Assembly (NCBI RefSeq): GCF_021117345.1
Contig: NZ_CP088261.1
Span: forward strand, 3,207,300-3,271,299
Origin: Microbacterium sp. cx-55
GTDB lineage: Bacteria; Actinomycetota; Actinomycetes; Actinomycetales; Microbacteriaceae
DNA length: 64,000 nt
Reading direction: 5' to 3'
Shown here: positions 8,795 to 16,123 of the stretch, one piece after another
Layout of the letters: every line of letters starts with the position of its first letter
How positions within the stretch are numbered: position 1 is the first letter of the stretch
Position numbers and translations under genes: made by a program
Notes under the pieces: generated by a model
Database searches by the model: none
Told to the model about the DNA's origin: nothing
What the model saw: the letters and a program-made list of their open reading frames with translations, nothing else

Positions 8795-9796
8795 ATGACG
8801 AACGACGCGCAACGGCATTCCCCGCCGGAGTTGCCCCGAGGTTTCGTGGACGCACGAGTCGTCCGCCGCAGGCAGATCTCCGACGGCGTCGTGTTGCTCG
8901 ATCTCGACGTGCCGACGAACTCGGGCACGACGACCGCGGCAGGCTCGCACATCGAGGTCTTCCTCCCGCTCGGAGTCGGGGGTGAAGTCCGCCACTACTC
9001 GGTGTGCCGGGCGGAAGAGGGCACCATCCAGATCGCCGTGCTGCGGGAGACGGACGGTCGCGGCGGATCGGCGTGGATGCACGATCACGCTGACGTCGGC
9101 GTCACTCTCATGGCCCGTGGGCCGCGCAACACGTTCACGTACGCGCCGACGGGCCCCGCCCTGTTCATCGCGGGCGGGATCGGGATCACACCCATCCTGC
9201 CGATGATCGAGGAGGCACGAGAAGCCGCCATCGACTGGAAGCTGGTCTATGCCGGGCGTTCGCTCGCGAGCATGGTGTTCGCGGACGAACTCGTCCGCGC
9301 CGGCGGAGACATCGCCCTGTGGCCGGCGGACACGCGAGGGCGCGTAGACCTGGGCGAGGTCATCGCGCACACCTCCGCGGAGACGACGATCTACGCGTGC
9401 GGTCCCGACCGGATGCTGACAGAGCTGCGTGCGCTGTGCGCGGTGAGTGGCCACACTCTGGTCTCGGAGGACTTCTCGATCGGTCGGATGGAGGAGGCCG
9501 CATCCGTCGACGTCCGGGTGGAATCCGACGACCGGGAGTTCACGGTCGAACTGGCTGACGGCACCGAGGTTGTCGTTCCGCGCGGGTGCTCCATCCTCAC
9601 CGCGCTCGGGGGCGCGGGGATCCGGACGCTCAGCTCCTGCCAACGCGGAGAGTGCGGAACCTGCGAGACGCCGATCATCTCCGGCGAAGCCGACCATCGA
9701 GACAGGGTGCTGTCGGAAGAGGAGCGAGCGGCGAACGAGGTCATGATGATCTGCATCTCCCGAGCCAAGGGAGACCGGCTCGTCTTGGACCTCTGA
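8795..9796 (+). CDS. phthalate-dioxygenase-type (VanB-like) FMN/2Fe-2S oxidoreductase
   Basis: A 333-residue NADH-dependent reductase with FMN domain, NAD domain and a C-terminal plant-type ferredoxin domain. RHYSVCR is the flavin-binding motif, GGIGITPILPM and YACGP mark the NAD lobe, and CQRGECGTC plus a later MMICIS cysteine ligate the 2Fe-2S cluster. This architecture serves Rieske oxygenases (VanB) and some P450s. Here no oxygenase alpha subunit is nearby and a P450 is divergent, so it is most likely the P450 redox partner. AGGAGG lies ideally upstream of ATG 8795. Confidence 0.92.
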   Translation: MTNDAQRHSPPELPRGFVDARVVRRRQISDGVVLLDLDVPTNSGTTTAAGSHIEVFLPLGVGGEVRHYSVCRAEEGTIQIAVLRETDGRGGSAWMHDHADVGVTLMARGPRNTFTYAPTGPALFIAGGIGITPILPMIEEAREAAIDWKLVYAGRSLASMVFADELVRAGGDIALWPADTRGRVDLGEVIAHTSAETTIYACGPDRMLTELRALCAVSGHTLVSEDFSIGRMEEAASVDVRVESDDREFTVELADGTEVVVPRGCSILTALGGAGIRTLSSCQRGECGTCETPIISGEADHRDRVLSEEERAANEVMMICISRAKGDRLVLDL

Positions 9797-9839
9797 TTCC
9801 CTCGACACCATCCGGATGCTCTTCGCTTCGCCGTCGGGG

Positions 9840-10667
9840 TCAGCTGGCGATGAGCCGCGAGGCGGCGACCGGCGAATCGAGGAGCGCAGAGAGGCTGGCG
9901 GCAGCCCGCAGCAGCCGCGCGCGCGTCTTCGCAATCCACGCGTCGTCACAGCGCGACTCGACCCCGGCGACAGCGAGAGAACAGACGACTTCGCCGCCCA
10001 GGGCGAAGACCGGCACGGCCACAGCGACAGCACCCTCCGTGAGTTCGCCCCGCGACACAGCCCATCCACGCTCGCGAATCTGTTGCAGTTCACGCACCAG
10101 GGCGTCAGCACGCAGCGTTCGATCGGTGACCTGGCGGATTCTGCCGGATACGACATGAGTGATCACGCTGGCCGGGGCGTGCGCCAGCAGGACCCGCTGA
10201 CCCGTTCCCGCGTGGAGAGGAAGAAGCTGATTGGTACGGAAGGCGATCCGCTCCGGTTTGGGCGACTCCACCTGACGCAGGCACATGGCGTTGGTGCCGA
10301 TCCGCGCCGTCATCACCGACGTCTCACCGGTTGCCCGGGTGAGTTGGTCGAGAATCGTGAACCCGACTTCGACGAGGCGGGCACGCGCTCGGTCGTGTCC
10401 GGAAAGCTCCGCGAGGCGCCATCCCGCGACGTACGAGCCGTCGTGTTCTTCGACGAGTGCGAACTCCCGGAGGGTCCGCAGGTAGCGGTAAACCGTGCTG
10501 AGCGGAAGGCCGAGATCGTCCGCGATGTCGACGGCACGCGCCTCGCCGCTGTCGGTGACCGACGTGAGGATCTTCAGCCCCCGAACGAACGCGCTCTCGC
10601 GCCGCGTTGCTGTTTCGGCACCGATGTCGGCGATCGATGCACCGGTGGGCTCACCGGCCTGCGTCAC
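9840..10667 (-). CDS. IclR family transcriptional regulator
   Basis: A 275-residue regulator with an N-terminal winged helix-turn-helix (SGEARAVDIADDLGLPLSTVYRYLRTL, about residues 30-60) and a C-terminal IclR effector domain containing the GAVAVAVPVF core. IclR proteins usually sense small aromatic or catabolic intermediates. The GTG start at 10667 overlaps the stop of the upstream IclR gene (GTGA), so the pair is translationally coupled. It is convergent with the reductase, and likely controls the neighbouring catabolic genes. Confidence 0.88.
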   Translation of the reverse strand: MTQAGEPTGASIADIGAETATRRESAFVRGLKILTSVTDSGEARAVDIADDLGLPLSTVYRYLRTLREFALVEEHDGSYVAGWRLAELSGHDRARARLVEVGFTILDQLTRATGETSVMTARIGTNAMCLRQVESPKPERIAFRTNQLLPLHAGTGQRVLLAHAPASVITHVVSGRIRQVTDRTLRADALVRELQQIRERGWAVSRGELTEGAVAVAVPVFALGGEVVCSLAVAGVESRCDDAWIAKTRARLLRAAASLSALLDSPVAASRLIAS

Positions 10668-11350
10668 GTCACCGACTCCGGCCCCGATCCGACAGCATCC
10701 AGCTCGGGCGTCGCGACGGAGAACAGGTCCGCTGTCTCCGCCTGCAGCAACGCACCCCAGTCGGCGATCGCGCCAGGCGTGCAGCGGAAGCTCGGCGCAA
10801 CGATGCTGATGGCTCCGAGGATCCGGCCTTCGGATCGGATCGGAACGGCCACCGCCGTCGCATCCGTCTCCACGCCACCCTCCGCGACGGCGAACCCTCG
10901 CGGAAGAGGTGCACCACTCAACACGAGTCCGGCCGCCGTCCCCTCCATCGGGATCGTCGCTCCCGTCCATGTGCGGTGACGAACGGCGCGCGTGCCTTCG
11001 AGTGTCGCGATGTAGGTCGCGCTGCCCGGCTGGCCCCGAACGCTCAGGTAGACCGACTCCCCCGTCTGGTCCACGAGACGACCCATAGCCGGCCAGGCGA
11101 GATCGACGAGAGAATCCTGGCTGAGCGCGCGCAGACCGAGCTGGAAGATTCGTCCGCCGGGCACGTATTCGCCGGACTCGTCTCTGCGGACGAACCCCGA
11201 CATCTCCAACGTGCGCAACAATCTCAGCGAAGTGCTGGGGGAAAGATCCGTGCGACGGGCGGCTTCCGAGAGCGTGACCCGGCCCCGGTCGCACACGACA
11301 GCAAGGAGCGCGAGTGTCCGTTCCGCAGAACGAGTTGCAACCTCAGCCAT
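10664..11350 (-). CDS. IclR family transcriptional regulator
   Basis: A 228-residue IclR protein. The helix-turn-helix (VTLSEAARRTDLSPSTSLRLLRTL in pieces across residues 25-50) is followed by the effector domain with AGLVLSGAPL and ATAVAVPIRSEGRILGAISI. ATG at 11350 has GGAGG eight bases upstream; the open frame extends to 11428 but without a ribosome site. It is the promoter-proximal member of a two-gene iclR operon. Two different IclR sensors next to one catabolic cluster suggests separate control of the lyase/transport and P450/hut transcripts, which is inference. Confidence 0.88.
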   Translation of the reverse strand: MAEVATRSAERTLALLAVVCDRGRVTLSEAARRTDLSPSTSLRLLRTLEMSGFVRRDESGEYVPGGRIFQLGLRALSQDSLVDLAWPAMGRLVDQTGESVYLSVRGQPGSATYIATLEGTRAVRHRTWTGATIPMEGTAAGLVLSGAPLPRGFAVAEGGVETDATAVAVPIRSEGRILGAISIVAPSFRCTPGAIADWGALLQAETADLFSVATPELDAVGSGPESVT

Positions 11351-11682
11351 AGCAATGCCTCCGTGTTCAAGGCCGAAGATATCGGCGCGATGTGATGCCG
11401 GCTTTTCCAGCGTGTTTCCAACAGGCAACAGTTGCTTGCCACTCTATGACAAGCGTGAACTGGCGCTCGGATGCGGGCACGCGACCGTGCGCCGTGCGTG
11501 ACAGCAGACCCGCAGACCGACGCGGCGAACGCACGAGCTGCGTCGGCTCTGGCCCGCGCTATCTCATAAGGACGGCCCCGGGCATCGCTCTTCGGGGTCG
11601 CGCCATCAGATTCGGCCGTTGATGCGGAGGTCTATCATGAGCGCCGAATGCGGCACGGCACGAGCTCTGTGCAGCCGGCCAC
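11351..11682. other. Intergenic region, no gene seen
   Basis: These 332 bases hold the promoter of the iclR pair and the 3' flank of the small membrane protein. Short open frames here lack ribosome sites and family resemblance. Base composition drops below the neighbouring operons, marking the left edge of the accessory stretch. Confidence 0.5.
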
Positions 11683-11952
11683 CTACCAGATGGTGCCGCC
11701 GCCGACGGAGATCCCACCCCAGTTGAGCGCGATGAAGATGGCCGCGAACACGACGGGCGCGATGCCCTTGCCGCTACGCGCGAGCCCTTTGAGGAGGGCG
11801 ATCACGGCGAGAACAGCGGCCACGACAGAGAGGCCACCGCCGAGGATCAGCCCGATGAACAAGGGGATCGGCATGAGCACGAGGCCGATCAGTGCGAACC
11901 AGAACGCGGCCCAGGCCGTGGGATTGGAGCGGCGTTCAAGAAAGGACGACAT
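11683..11952 (-). CDS. small DUF4190-like integral membrane protein
   Basis: An 89-residue protein with a short polar N terminus (MSSFLERRSN) and three hydrophobic helices at about residues 12-32, 33-56 and 64-82, the last two linked by a basic glycine loop. The pattern resembles the small DUF4190-type membrane proteins common in actinobacteria, whose function is unknown. ATG at 11952 has GAGG upstream. It stands alone between two gene-poor stretches. Confidence 0.65.
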   Translation of the reverse strand: MSSFLERRSNPTAWAAFWFALIGLVLMPIPLFIGLILGGGLSVVAAVLAVIALLKGLARSGKGIAPVVFAAIFIALNWGGISVGGGTIW

Positions 11953-12286
11953 GCCTCATTATCCCGCGTCACCGCTGTGGCGCGATCTACCGATGGGCGC
12001 TATGGGAGCATCCCGGGTGCACGCTCTCGCTTTTCGCGGGGTGCGTCTATTGATTTTCTGGCAGTTGATAGTCCGGTGGCATCGAGTGGCTACACCTATT
12101 CACGTTGACCTTTCTTGGAGTATCGGAATAGAGCGGGCTAAATGTCCGCTCGACGGGGAGCCGCCAACCCCGCTCAATCATGCCGTCGTGGTCAGTCACA
12201 CCCAAGAGTCCGAGACTTCACGGCTGACGACTCGGAGTTTCGGATCTCGTCGGGTTCGGAGCACCGCACGGCGCTCGGACGCCTGG
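11953..12286. other. Intergenic AT-richer region, no gene seen
   Basis: These 334 bases between two minus-strand genes are noticeably poorer in GC than the flanks, especially around 12040-12135. Open frames here are shadows without ribosome sites. No repeat, integrase or tRNA was recognised. Confidence 0.45.
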
Positions 12287-12784
12287 TCATCCCCCCATGC
12301 CGGGCAAAGCCGCCACAGCAGACAATGATCCCGCTTCATCACAAGCGCCTTTTGCTTCCGCGACCGCGGCCCCGAAGGCAGGATGGGCGGCCCCGACCCC
12401 GTCCTTCGCCGCTTCGACGACTCGACGCATGGATGACGAAACGTCTGTGTCTCCGAGAATGAAATAGAGCCACGCGTCCCGTACAGCGTCCAACCGAGCC
12501 TCGTACGCCGTCGCGTCGATAACGCCCGTTTGGTGTTGCCATTCAGTGCGAAAAACAATCCCGTCAAGCGCACCGAGTTCTCCGCACTCCCAGTCAACGT
12601 CCGGCAGTCCGTCAGCCGGCCTTTCCTGGCTGACAGGAGCTTCCTCGACAGGGGCAGCGCTCGGTTTGCTTGTCACGGCGGGAGAAGCAGATTGTGCGGC
12701 GCAACCGGATAGGAGCAGCGCCCCGCTTGCAAGAATGCACGGCACCAGTAGCCGTCCAGCGGGTCGTCGTTGCGAGAAAGTCAT
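12287..12784 (-). CDS. putative secreted lipoprotein, unknown function
   Basis: A 165-residue protein with a lipoprotein signal: MTFSQRRPAGR followed by a hydrophobic core and lipobox LLSGC near residue 28. The mature part begins with a Ser/Ala/Pro-rich linker and continues with an acidic domain containing WECGELGALDG and a terminal cysteine pair. No family recognised. An alternative GTG start at 12802 adds six residues; neither start has a strong ribosome site. Confidence 0.6.
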   Translation of the reverse strand: MTFSQRRPAGRLLVPCILASGALLLSGCAAQSASPAVTSKPSAAPVEEAPVSQERPADGLPDVDWECGELGALDGIVFRTEWQHQTGVIDATAYEARLDAVRDAWLYFILGDTDVSSSMRRVVEAAKDGVGAAHPAFGAAVAEAKGACDEAGSLSAVAALPGMGG

Positions 12785-12931
12785 ACGAGCACGATACGAC
12801 ACGAAGGCAGGTATCTGCAGCGCGACGCGACAAGAACAATCGTCAATGCATCCTTCACTTGTTCGAATGAATGTGGGACGCTGTGGATCCAGACGTCACT
12901 GAGAAGCCGACAAACAATGTGACAACGGCGA

Positions 12932-13597
12932 ATGGTGACCAACGAACAGGGGGACTTCTTGAGTAGAGAAAGCCGGACTTCCGGCGCACGGCGTCGCATT
13001 TCACGGTCCGATTCACATTCTTCTGCCGACGACGGGAACCGAAGCCGAGGACGAATAAAGCGTGCACTTTCGACGTCCGCCGCGACGGGCGTCGGCGCGA
13101 TTATCGGCCTAGCTGCCGTTGTCGGGGTCTCGTCCGTCGCGTCCGCCGAGGCCGCCCCTGATGTGCCGCCGAATCTCGTCTCTCAGGCAGATGTGTCCGA
13201 AAAGTGGGCGGAGACGGTCAGGAGCAGCGAGCTAGTTCTACCCGTCGGGGTGACGCTTCCAGACACGCCGCCATGGATCTTCTCCACCGACGATGCGGCG
13301 GCGGACACCTACTACGAGGCCACCATGTTCGACCAGGTGGCGCTGCAGTACTCGCGATGCGCGTGGCTGAAGGAAGAGCTTGGCTCGATCCCTGCAGGGC
13401 AACTGCGAGCCCCGGCCGACGACGGTGTGTATGCGGAGGTCGAGGCCTCGTTTGAGGAGGCGCTGCCGGCGACTTCGCAATCTGAGTACCAGGAGTATCA
13501 GCAGGTCCTGACTGACGAGGCAGCGCAGCTGGGCGTCTCCAGCGCAGAACTCGAGTACGCGGACAACTGCATGCTCTACACGGGAGAGGCGAACTGA
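12932..13597 (+). CDS. hypothetical membrane-anchored or secreted protein
   Basis: A 221-residue protein with about 45 polar, Arg/Ser-rich residues, one hydrophobic segment (ATGVGAIIGLAAVVGVSSVASAEA, about residues 50-74 in pieces) that may be a signal-anchor or cleaved at SAEA, then an acidic extracellular domain with two cysteines (SRCAWL and DNCMLY). No known family. It ends two bases before the next gene, so the two exported proteins probably form an operon. Confidence 0.55.
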   Translation: MVTNEQGDFLSRESRTSGARRRISRSDSHSSADDGNRSRGRIKRALSTSAATGVGAIIGLAAVVGVSSVASAEAAPDVPPNLVSQADVSEKWAETVRSSELVLPVGVTLPDTPPWIFSTDDAAADTYYEATMFDQVALQYSRCAWLKEELGSIPAGQLRAPADDGVYAEVEASFEEALPATSQSEYQEYQQVLTDEAAQLGVSSAELEYADNCMLYTGEAN

Positions 13598-13599
13598 TC

Positions 13600-14079
13600 A
13601 TGGATAGGACTCGCACTCGAACGATGGCACTCGTGCGCGCCGCGCTGTGCGGCGCGCTCCTCACCGGGTTGGCTGCTGGAGGCGCCGGCGCTGCAGCCGC
13701 CGCCGAGGTGAATACCGGCGGCACCCAATCCGGAGTCTCGTACGTTTACTGGGGAACGCCTCGGTACAACAGTCACCAGCAGAACGGCATGCAGGGCCGT
13801 TCGATCTCGACAAGCGGCTGGGGAGGAAGTTGGGAAGCCTTCACGCTCGGTGCCCGCAACGGAAGTGCCTCGTCCGCGACGCAAATCGCACGCGTAGACC
13901 TCACGAGCGTCGTCGGTGCGGGTGTATGGAGGACGTTCACTACTCCCAGCGGCAGCTCGGCAATTCCCAGAGGGAACTTCTGGCTCACGACGCACCTCGA
14001 CACCTTCTGCGTCACTGGCGTCGATTGCCCTGGAACGCAGCAGGTGTCTTTCAACATCGGTCTGCGTTGGGATCTCTAG
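13600..14079 (+). CDS. hypothetical secreted protein
   Basis: A 159-residue protein with a classical Sec signal (RTRTMALVRAAL, hydrophobic core, cleavage near AAAAAE, residue 35). The mature part is about 124 residues, rich in Gly, Ser, Thr and aromatics, with one cysteine pair (DTFCVTGVDCPG) near the C terminus. The beta-rich composition suggests a small extracellular beta protein. No family recognised, and bacteriocin families considered did not match. It is preceded by the 12932 gene by two bases. Confidence 0.55.
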   Translation: MDRTRTRTMALVRAALCGALLTGLAAGGAGAAAAAEVNTGGTQSGVSYVYWGTPRYNSHQQNGMQGRSISTSGWGGSWEAFTLGARNGSASSATQIARVDLTSVVGAGVWRTFTTPSGSSAIPRGNFWLTTHLDTFCVTGVDCPGTQQVSFNIGLRWDL

Positions 14080-14145
14080 CAGTCGCCTCTGCCAGCATGG
14101 TCGGCGCCCGGCATGGCCTCCTCTGACTGTTAGGCGACCAGACCT

Positions 14146-14192
14146 CCTGACTAGAGCCGACGCGGGCGACGCCCGTGCCGGCTCTAGTCAGG
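14146..14192. terminator. Long perfect hairpin, probably bidirectional terminator
   Basis: CCTGACTAGAGCCG (14146-14159) pairs perfectly with CGGCTCTAGTCAGG (14179-14192). The enclosed 19 bases can extend the stem further through GCGGGCG/CGCCCGT. It lies between the end of the plus-strand secreted gene and the end of the minus-strand gene at 14346. No T-run follows on either strand, as is common for actinobacterial hairpin terminators. Confidence 0.55.
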
Positions 14193-14345
14193 CGGAGATC
14201 TCGCAGCGAGACTTCGGCCGGGGAAGGGCCGCCCGGCATCGGGCACGAACCGTCGCCGTTCGCACGCCGTTGGCGGACCGATTCTTGAACGCTCGGCGGC
14301 TACCGCGAGCTTCAGACTCACACAAACGTGCTCAGCTGTGGGGTG

Positions 14346-14777
14346 CTAAATCAGGCACGAAGCGGCGGCGGCTCCGCCAACAAACAGCTGTCCGGCGAGA
14401 AGGAACTGGGCTACAGCGATTCCAATCGCGGTGCCCGCAATCATCACAACCAGAACATGGCCGACTGCCGATGACCGGGTGCGCTTTCCGGCCGCCGCTG
14501 TCGACCAAAGCACCACTGCCCCAATGGCGTACACGACGATGAGTGGCACCAGGCCGAGCAAAGCCCCGTATCCACCCATACTCGTTCCGGCTGCCAATGC
14601 CCGGCACTCGTCAGTGCGCTCCTCGCTGAACGCCCATCCGAACCACGTCCACGCCACCGGCATGACGAGCACAGCTCCCAGCGTGCCGAACACCCAGAAC
14701 AGCGTCATTGCCAGACGTGGTCGCGTCGTCCGCGGAACTGACGGAGCGGGCGGGTGTGCTCCAAGCGCATCGTTCAC
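14346..14777 (-). CDS. hypothetical membrane protein
   Basis: A 143-residue protein with a Pro-rich N terminus and three predicted membrane helices at about residues 24-48, 70-92 and 105-130, separated by a charged SEERTDECRAL loop and a basic KRTRSS loop. No enzymatic motif is visible. It stands alone on the minus strand in the accessory stretch. Confidence 0.55.
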   Translation of the reverse strand: MNDALGAHPPAPSVPRTTRPRLAMTLFWVFGTLGAVLVMPVAWTWFGWAFSEERTDECRALAAGTSMGGYGALLGLVPLIVVYAIGAVVLWSTAAAGKRTRSSAVGHVLVVMIAGTAIGIAVAQFLLAGQLFVGGAAAASCLI

Positions 14778-15096
14778 CCCTGAAGGCTACCCACCGGTCG
14801 TCCAAATTCTTGCTTTGTCAACGCATTCAAAGGGGACGCTCCGCAGGAGCAACTCGATTTAAGGTCTCACCGGCTGCTGCAAACGACACTGGAGCCCGGT
14901 TCCTCCGACTTGCCGAGCGAATTTTCTCGAACAATGTCCCCCAAATGGCCTACACGGAGATTGCTGCGGGGAATGGTAGGAATGATCCAAGCTTCGCTCA
15001 TATGGCCCTCAGACGTCATTTCCGCAAGGAATCCGCTGGCCGCCTGCTGCGTTTGTTTTCGGTACACATGACCCGCTCCAAGAACGTAGGTGGCCC
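14778..15096. other. Intergenic AT-richer region, no gene seen
   Basis: These 319 bases are among the lower-GC parts of the window. A plus-strand open frame across 14708-15100 has no ribosome site and no resemblance to a protein family, so it was not called. The stretch probably holds the promoter of the 15097-18343 gene pair. Confidence 0.4.
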
Positions 15097-16089
15097 TTGA
15101 GTTCTTTCACACGCACACCTTTGACCCGCCGTGTTGTTCTGCAGGTCGGAGCGCTCTTTTCAGCTCATTTCTTGAGCAGTGGCGTCGGAAATCGAAACGG
15201 AACGAGCTGGCACAGCAACACCCGTTTCGACTCATCACGCCTCACGATGGCAACTACGAAATATTTTGAACCGGATTGGGGCACCGAAGTCACCGCGTCG
15301 CTTCCCGTCCGTTTCGATTTCGCGGGACGCGCCGTCAAGAGCCTTCGCATCGACTGGGACGAGCGGCTTTTCGCTGTTCACGGACCCGCATACGCGGTCG
15401 TCGACGGCGACACGGTCGAATTGGGGGCCACCGGTGATATCAAACGGTCGCTGCATGTCGAGCTTCCGGATGGCGCAACGGAACTAGTCCTGCGCTCGGA
15501 GTCTTTGAACGCGTACCCCAACGAGAACCTCCGGGACGTCCAGCGTGCGTCGTTCCGGATGACGACCGAGGACGCGTCAGAAGAGGAATGGGCGGATACG
15601 CTCCAGTCGGCGGCCTGCAACGCCTGGAGCCTCGAAGCCACCGTCAACTGGGTGTGCCACGAAGGTGTCGTCGTCCCTGCCCGAGCCGTCATCTCGAGCA
15701 TCGGCCCATACGCGGCGCCGACCGGAGTTTCCGTCGGCTTGCAGTATGCCGACATTGTCGGCGCACCTGCCCTCGCTCCGACGCCGGGCGACGCAGAGAC
15801 CGAACCAGTGGAGGTCTCGGCCACTATTGAATCCACGATGCACGACGGAGTGCGGGAGGCCGTGCTGGTGACGACGGGTCAGCTGGAAGCCGGTCAGCAG
15901 ATCGAGTTGGTCTTCGAGGTGGATGCGTCCGATTCGAAGCCGCAACCATTCCGCGAGTTTGTTCCGCGCCTGATTGTGACGCCACCGCAGAACGTCTCCG
16001 GTATGCGGCTGTCCGAGAAGCACTCGTCGTTCCCCGTGACTCCGTCGGGCTCGCACCTCAGTACCTACGAGCCGGCACCAACCGCCTAG
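15097..16089 (+). CDS. hypothetical protein with Tat-like N terminus
   Basis: A 330-residue orphan starting at TTG 15097 after AGGTGG. The N terminus TPLTRRVVLQVGALFSAHFL has a twin arginine followed by a modest hydrophobic stretch, like a Tat signal. The remainder looks like beta-sandwich modules: VTASLPVRFDFAGRAVKSL near residue 68, and a second unit around VEVSATIESTMHDGV. It contains conserved-looking NAWSLEATVNWVCHEG with a cysteine pair. No family recognised. It ends 34 bases before the large cell-wall enzyme, with which it probably forms an operon. Confidence 0.6.
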   Translation: MSSFTRTPLTRRVVLQVGALFSAHFLSSGVGNRNGTSWHSNTRFDSSRLTMATTKYFEPDWGTEVTASLPVRFDFAGRAVKSLRIDWDERLFAVHGPAYAVVDGDTVELGATGDIKRSLHVELPDGATELVLRSESLNAYPNENLRDVQRASFRMTTEDASEEEWADTLQSAACNAWSLEATVNWVCHEGVVVPARAVISSIGPYAAPTGVSVGLQYADIVGAPALAPTPGDAETEPVEVSATIESTMHDGVREAVLVTTGQLEAGQQIELVFEVDASDSKPQPFREFVPRLIVTPPQNVSGMRLSEKHSSFPVTPSGSHLSTYEPAPTA

Positions 16090-16123
16090 CTTCTCCCATC
16101 CCTCACCCGAGAGGTAAGACACG

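Noticed and set aside
9840..11294. 484-residue reading of the second IclR gene
   Set aside because: The extra N terminus is an out-of-frame shadow of the first iclR gene; the GTGA overlap at 10664-10667 gives the proper start.
13600..14079. Small secreted protein considered as a lactococcin-972-type bacteriocin
   Set aside because: Length and lack of the characteristic Trp/Tyr-His pattern and of a partner ABC immunity gene do not support it.
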